From Actinomyces massiliensis 4401292 (GTDB lineage: Bacteria; Actinomycetota; Actinomycetes; Actinomycetales; Actinomycetaceae): a stretch of 64,000 bases of DNA. Made by a program: the position numbers and the translations under genes. The notes beneath the pieces were generated by a model. The model searched no databases and was not told where the DNA came from. It saw only the letters and a program-made list of their open reading frames with translations. The stretch is taken from positions 227,261 through 291,260 of the forward strand of contig NZ_JH711483.1 in assembly GCF_000269805.1 (NCBI RefSeq). Direction: 5' to 3'. Shown here piece by piece: positions 60,508-64,000 of the stretch (position 1 is the first letter of the stretch; each line of letters begins with the position of its first letter).

Positions 60508-61812
60508 ATGCGCATCGCCGTCGTCGCCCTGGGGAAGATCGGGCTGCCCCTGGCGGTCCAGTACGCCGACAAAGGCCATGAGGTCATCGGGATCGACGTC
60601 GCCCCCGCCATCGTCGAGGCCGTCAATGCCGGGAAGGAGCCCTTCCCCGGCGAGGCGCACCTGGCCGAGAAGCTGGCCGCCCTGAACCCGGCCACCGGCA
60701 ACGGCGCCCTGCGCGCCACCACCGACTACGCCGAGGCCATCCCCGGGGCCGATGCGATCGTCCTGGTGGTCCCCCTCTTCGTGGACGACGCCACCTGGAA
60801 CCCCGACTTCGCCTGGATGGACGACGCCACCCGCTCCCTGGCCGCCCACCTGACCCCGGGCACCCTCATCTCCTATGAGACCACCCTCCCGGTGGGCACG
60901 CTGCGGGGCCGCTTCAAGCCCATGATCGAGGAGATCAGCGGCCTGAAGGAGGGCGCAGATTTCCACCTCGTCTTCAGCCCCGAGCGGGTCCTGACCGGCC
61001 GCGTCTTCGCCGACCTGCGCCGCTACCCCAAGCTCGTGGGCGGGCTGAGCCCGGAGGGCGCCCGCGCGGGGATCGACTTCTACGAGCAGGTCCTCGACTT
61101 CGACGAGCGCGACGACCTGCCCCGCCCCAACGGCGTGTGGGACATGGGCACGGCCGAGGCCGCCGAGATGGCCAAGCTGGCCGAGACCACCTACCGGGAC
61201 GTCAACATCGGCCTGGCCAACCAGTTCGCCGTCTACGCGGACAGGGCGGGATTCGACATCGAGCGCGTCATCGAGGCGTGCAACTCCCAGCCCTACTCCC
61301 ACATCCACCGCCCCGGCATCGCGGTGGGCGGGCACTGCATCCCGGTCTACCCGCGCTTGTACCTGTCCACCGACCCCGACGCCTCCATCGTGCGCACCTC
61401 GCGCTCCTTCAACGCCACCATGCCCGCCTACGTGGTGGCTCGCGCCACTGAGATCCTGGGCTCGCTGGAGGGGCTGCGCGTCGTGGTCCTGGGCGCCTCC
61501 TACCGGGGGCGCGTCAAGGAGACCGCCTTCTCCGGCGTCTTCCCCACCGTGGCGGCGCTGCGCGAGGCCGGTGCCGAGGTCCTGGTCCACGACCCCATGT
61601 ACACCGACGACGAGCTCGCCGCCTTCGGCTGGACCCCCTACCACCTGGGGGAGAGGATTGATGCCGCGATTGTCCAGGCCGACCACCCTGAGTACCATGA
61701 ACTCGCCCCCGTTGATCTCCCTGGTATCAGGCTGCTCCTGGATGGCCGTCGCATCACTGACGCGGGCAACTGGACGGGCGTGCCCCGCCTGACCATCGGA
61801 GGAGGGGAATGA
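60508..61812 (+). CDS. UDP-N-acetyl sugar 6-dehydrogenase (WbpA/WecC-like)
   Basis: UDP-Glc/GDP-Man dehydrogenase family enzyme of 434 residues, expected to oxidise UDP-GlcNAc (or UDP-ManNAc) to the uronic acid. N-terminal VVALGKIGLPLAVQYADKGH followed by EVIGIDV, VLVVPLFVD, FHLVFSPERVLTGRV, KLAETTYRDVNIGLANQFA, and the catalytic Cys 277 in GIAVGGHCIPVYPRLYL. The C-terminal UDP-binding domain has LGASYRGRVKETAFSGVFPT. AAAGGAG precedes the ATG. With the acetyltransferase, aminotransferase, oxidoreductase and epimerase nearby it completes a Wbp-type pathway. Confidence 0.92.
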   Translation: MRIAVVALGKIGLPLAVQYADKGHEVIGIDVAPAIVEAVNAGKEPFPGEAHLAEKLAALNPATGNGALRATTDYAEAIPGADAIVLVVPLFVDDATWNPDFAWMDDATRSLAAHLTPGTLISYETTLPVGTLRGRFKPMIEEISGLKEGADFHLVFSPERVLTGRVFADLRRYPKLVGGLSPEGARAGIDFYEQVLDFDERDDLPRPNGVWDMGTAEAAEMAKLAETTYRDVNIGLANQFAVYADRAGFDIERVIEACNSQPYSHIHRPGIAVGGHCIPVYPRLYLSTDPDASIVRTSRSFNATMPAYVVARATEILGSLEGLRVVVLGASYRGRVKETAFSGVFPTVAALREAGAEVLVHDPMYTDDELAAFGWTPYHLGERIDAAIVQADHPEYHELAPVDLPGIRLLLDGRRITDAGNWTGVPRLTIGGGE

Positions 61813-63830
61813 TCCACGTTGTCGCAGGCGTTCTGCTGGCAGCCGCGCTCCTGACCGCCCCCGGGCTGCTCCTGGCGCGCCTGGGGGGCGTGCGGGGCTG
61901 GAGCGCCGCGAGCGCCGCGCTGCCGCTGAGCTGCGCCGTCATCGGTACTGCTGAAATCGTGGCCGCGGCCGTCGGGTCGGCCTGGGTCCCCTGGGGCTGG
62001 GCCGCTATCGCGGGGGTGACCGCGGTCGCCGCGGGTCTGCTCGTGGCCGTGCGCCGCCTCATCCCCGGCGGCCGGACGCAATCCGCTGATCCGCCTCGGG
62101 ACGGTGGCGGGCGTCCCGACCTGCGCGTGCCGACCGGGCTGGCGGTGGCGTGCCTCGTCCTCGGGATCGGCACATTGGCCGGCATGGGGTCCATGTCCAC
62201 CCCGGCTCAGGCCTTCGACATCGTTTTCCACTCCAACGCCGTCCAGGCGATCCGCCAGCTGGGGAACGCCTCCAGTTTCGGAAGCATGTCGGCGCTCTAT
62301 CAGGGGGTGCCCACCTACTACCCGACCGTGTGGCACGGAGCGGTGGCACTGCTTCCCGCCAGTGTGACGGTGTCCTCGAATGCGATGGTCCTCGTCGTCG
62401 CGGCACTGGCCTGGCCGCTGGGCATCGCCGGTCTGCTCGCCGAGGTCCTCGGCGCCGAGCACTCCCGGAACCGCACTGCGATTGCTCTGGGCACCGTCCT
62501 GAGCGCCGCCACGGTGGGGGCGCCGACGATGCTGCTGGGCACCTTGGCGGTGTGGGCCTACACCCTGAGCGTGATCTGTCTGCCCGGGGTGGTGGTTCTG
62601 GGCCTGCGCCTGTTGCGCTCCGTGCCCGCGGACAGTGCCGGAGAGGGCGCCCTCGAGGGCTTCTCCGAGGGGGAATCCGAAGAGGAGAGGGCTCGAACGC
62701 GGTCCTCGTTGTCCGATCTGATCATGAATGGTGTGCTGTTCGTGGGCGGAGGGATCGGCGCGGTTCTGGCCCACGGTGCGGGGACCTTCAACACCATGGT
62801 GCTCCTCGGGCCGCTCGCCGTGGTCCTGATCGTGCGCCTGGTGCGCGCCGGCGGTCGGCGCAAGACGGTGACGCTCCGTATTCTCGCGGTGCTGGCCGTG
62901 TGCGTCCTGATCGGGGCGTGGGTGATGCGCGAGTCCCTGGTCTGGGTCTGGCGATACCCCCGCGGCGGCGGAAACCTTCTGGGAACCCTGGGGCAGGCCC
63001 TGCTCGACCTGCCGCAGTACGGGGCGTTCTCCTTCCAAGGAATTCCGATGATCGTCGGGGCGCCTCTGGGCATCGTGGTGTGCGGGCTGGCGGTATTCGC
63101 GGCGGTCCGCGTGCCTCAGGCGCGCCCGTGGCTGGTGACGGCGGCGGTGGCGCTGTGCCTGGTCACGCTCGTCGGCGGACCGCAGTGGTGGGGGCGTCGG
63201 ATCGGCGCCCTGTGGTACTTGCAGAAGGCGCGCGTGCAGCCGCTCGTCATCATTCCCGGCCTCGTGCTGGCCACCCTGGGGCTGCGCCGTCTGCTTGAGG
63301 CGCGCCCCGGGCGCAGGATGACCGCCGTGCTCCTCGTGCTCGTGTGCGCCGCCGCTGTGGGACGCATGCCGCTGCACGCGAAACTGGCGCGATCGGTCCA
63401 CGATGCCGACCGGATCGCCTATGGCACGATCCTCACCTCTGAGGAGGCGGACTTCATCACGTCTCTGAGCGACCAGCTGCCCGAGGACGCCCTGGTCGTG
63501 GGAGCGCCCTCGCGGGGAGAGAGCTATCTGTGGGCGCTCGGAGGAATCGACGTCGTGTATCCGCTGCGCTCGAGGCCGACGCAGGGAACGGCCGCCGACA
63601 TGCTCGCCTCCGCGGCCCCGGATCTGCGGCCGGGGTCGACGACGTGCCAGCTTCTCAATGAGCTCGGAGCCGAGTACTACTTCCGGGCCGACCGGGGAGC
63701 AGCGTGGGACGGTCGGGAGGCGCCCCTGCGCTGGGACAAGGCGCTGGCCGACTGGCCCACTGACGGCATGGAGCCGGTGGCCTCCACGAGTACGGCCGGC
63801 CTGTGGCGGATCACCGCCTGCGGCGACTGA
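61809..63830 (+). CDS. DUF6541-type polytopic membrane protein (possible GT-C transferase)
   Basis: Large membrane protein of 673 residues with about 12 hydrophobic segments and a soluble C-terminal domain (about 520-673). After the fourth helix the loop AQAFDIVFHSNAVQAIRQLG resembles the acidic extracytoplasmic loop of GT-C enzymes, followed by YQGVPTYYPTVWHGAVALLP. The C-terminal part has VVGAPSRGESYLWALGGIDV and two Cys. This matches actinobacterial DUF6541 proteins; glycosyl transfer is inferred from topology and context only. The ATG overlaps the dehydrogenase stop. Confidence 0.8.
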   Translation: MIHVVAGVLLAAALLTAPGLLLARLGGVRGWSAASAALPLSCAVIGTAEIVAAAVGSAWVPWGWAAIAGVTAVAAGLLVAVRRLIPGGRTQSADPPRDGGGRPDLRVPTGLAVACLVLGIGTLAGMGSMSTPAQAFDIVFHSNAVQAIRQLGNASSFGSMSALYQGVPTYYPTVWHGAVALLPASVTVSSNAMVLVVAALAWPLGIAGLLAEVLGAEHSRNRTAIALGTVLSAATVGAPTMLLGTLAVWAYTLSVICLPGVVVLGLRLLRSVPADSAGEGALEGFSEGESEEERARTRSSLSDLIMNGVLFVGGGIGAVLAHGAGTFNTMVLLGPLAVVLIVRLVRAGGRRKTVTLRILAVLAVCVLIGAWVMRESLVWVWRYPRGGGNLLGTLGQALLDLPQYGAFSFQGIPMIVGAPLGIVVCGLAVFAAVRVPQARPWLVTAAVALCLVTLVGGPQWWGRRIGALWYLQKARVQPLVIIPGLVLATLGLRRLLEARPGRRMTAVLLVLVCAAAVGRMPLHAKLARSVHDADRIAYGTILTSEEADFITSLSDQLPEDALVVGAPSRGESYLWALGGIDVVYPLRSRPTQGTAADMLASAAPDLRPGSTTCQLLNELGAEYYFRADRGAAWDGREAPLRWDKALADWPTDGMEPVASTSTAGLWRITACGD

Positions 63831-63841
63831 GCAGCAGCGTC

Positions 63842-63929
63842 GAGATCGGTCGTACTCCGCGTCGAGATCGGTCGCATTCCGGCTCGAGATCGGTCGCATT
63901 CCGCGTCGAGATCGGTCGCACCCCGTGCC
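63842..63929 (+). repeat. 22-bp repeat array G (4 units, forward)
   Basis: GAGATCGGT cores start at 63842, 63864, 63886 and 63908. The array begins 11 nt after the stop of the DUF6541 gene in its orientation. The last 70 nt of the window hold no certain gene. Confidence 0.9.
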
Positions 63930-64000
63930 GGCATCAATTCACCGCCGGCCACCACCCCGCTCGAGCTGGAGCATTCGCTTCGGACGCCGCAGTGCACAGG

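Noticed and set aside
63934-64000. A possible C-terminus of a minus-strand gene entering at the right edge (ending ...WWPAVN)
   Set aside because: Only about 20 codons are visible with no recognisable motif, so it cannot be supported from this window.

Overview
The window is about 70% G+C chromosomal DNA from an actinobacterium, most likely of the Actinomycetaceae (Actinomyces-like). This is inferred from the menaquinone-type nuo operon, GTG starts, many leaderless promoters, LCP cell-wall ligases, and a tRNA-Thr/tRNA-Met/rpmG/MaoC block resembling the mycobacterial rpmG2-had region. I see no transposase, integrase, phage gene or CRISPR array.

Region by region. (1) 1-12507: the 3' part of the complex I operon, nuoG (5' end outside the window) to nuoN with mostly overlapping stops and starts, then a polyprenyl diphosphate synthase that probably makes the menaquinone tail. 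(2) 12634-21432, minus strand: five tandem paralogous Tat-type lipoproteins with a conserved 'ATAW' C-terminal region, one of them split by a 1-nt frameshift. An intact hicB antitoxin and a frameshifted hicA toxin lie among them. (3) 21702-30109: fprA, ald, the wreck of a higA antitoxin, htpX, an unusual P-loop kinase/APH fusion with a collagen-like linker, and a sensor kinase/response regulator pair. (4) 30198-41224: a Cys-rich membrane protein, three tRNAs, rpmG, a MaoC-like dehydratase, a MarR regulator, NUDIX, Maf, BirA, a class III cyclase, a second two-component system, DedA and GtrA. (5) 41283-63830: a cell-surface glycan region. It holds a GT-C mannosyltransferase, purK/purE, galE, two LCP proteins, a GT2/DUF2304 pair, five enzymes matching the Wbp route to UDP-ManNAc(3NAc)A (dehydrogenase, oxidoreductase, aminotransferase, acetyltransferase, 2-epimerase), four more glycosyltransferases, a Wzx-like flippase and a DUF6541-type membrane protein. 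Together these would make, export and anchor a 2,3-diacetamido-uronic-acid-containing wall polymer.

The most unusual structure is a dispersed family of 22-bp-period repeat arrays with a GAGATCGGT core. There are seven arrays and 37 cores, spaced exactly 22 bp within each arm. Nearly all sit just 3' of a stop codon, in the sense orientation of that gene, and two carry head-to-head arms. A related element after the kinase/APH gene is a perfect 31-bp inverted repeat. Separately, many genes carry codon-phased 9-bp-type tandem repeats in linkers or termini. Four reading frames (a lipoprotein, hicA, the NUDIX gene and an LCP gene) are each restored by adding one base, so either sequencing-type deletions or real decay/phase variation must be considered.
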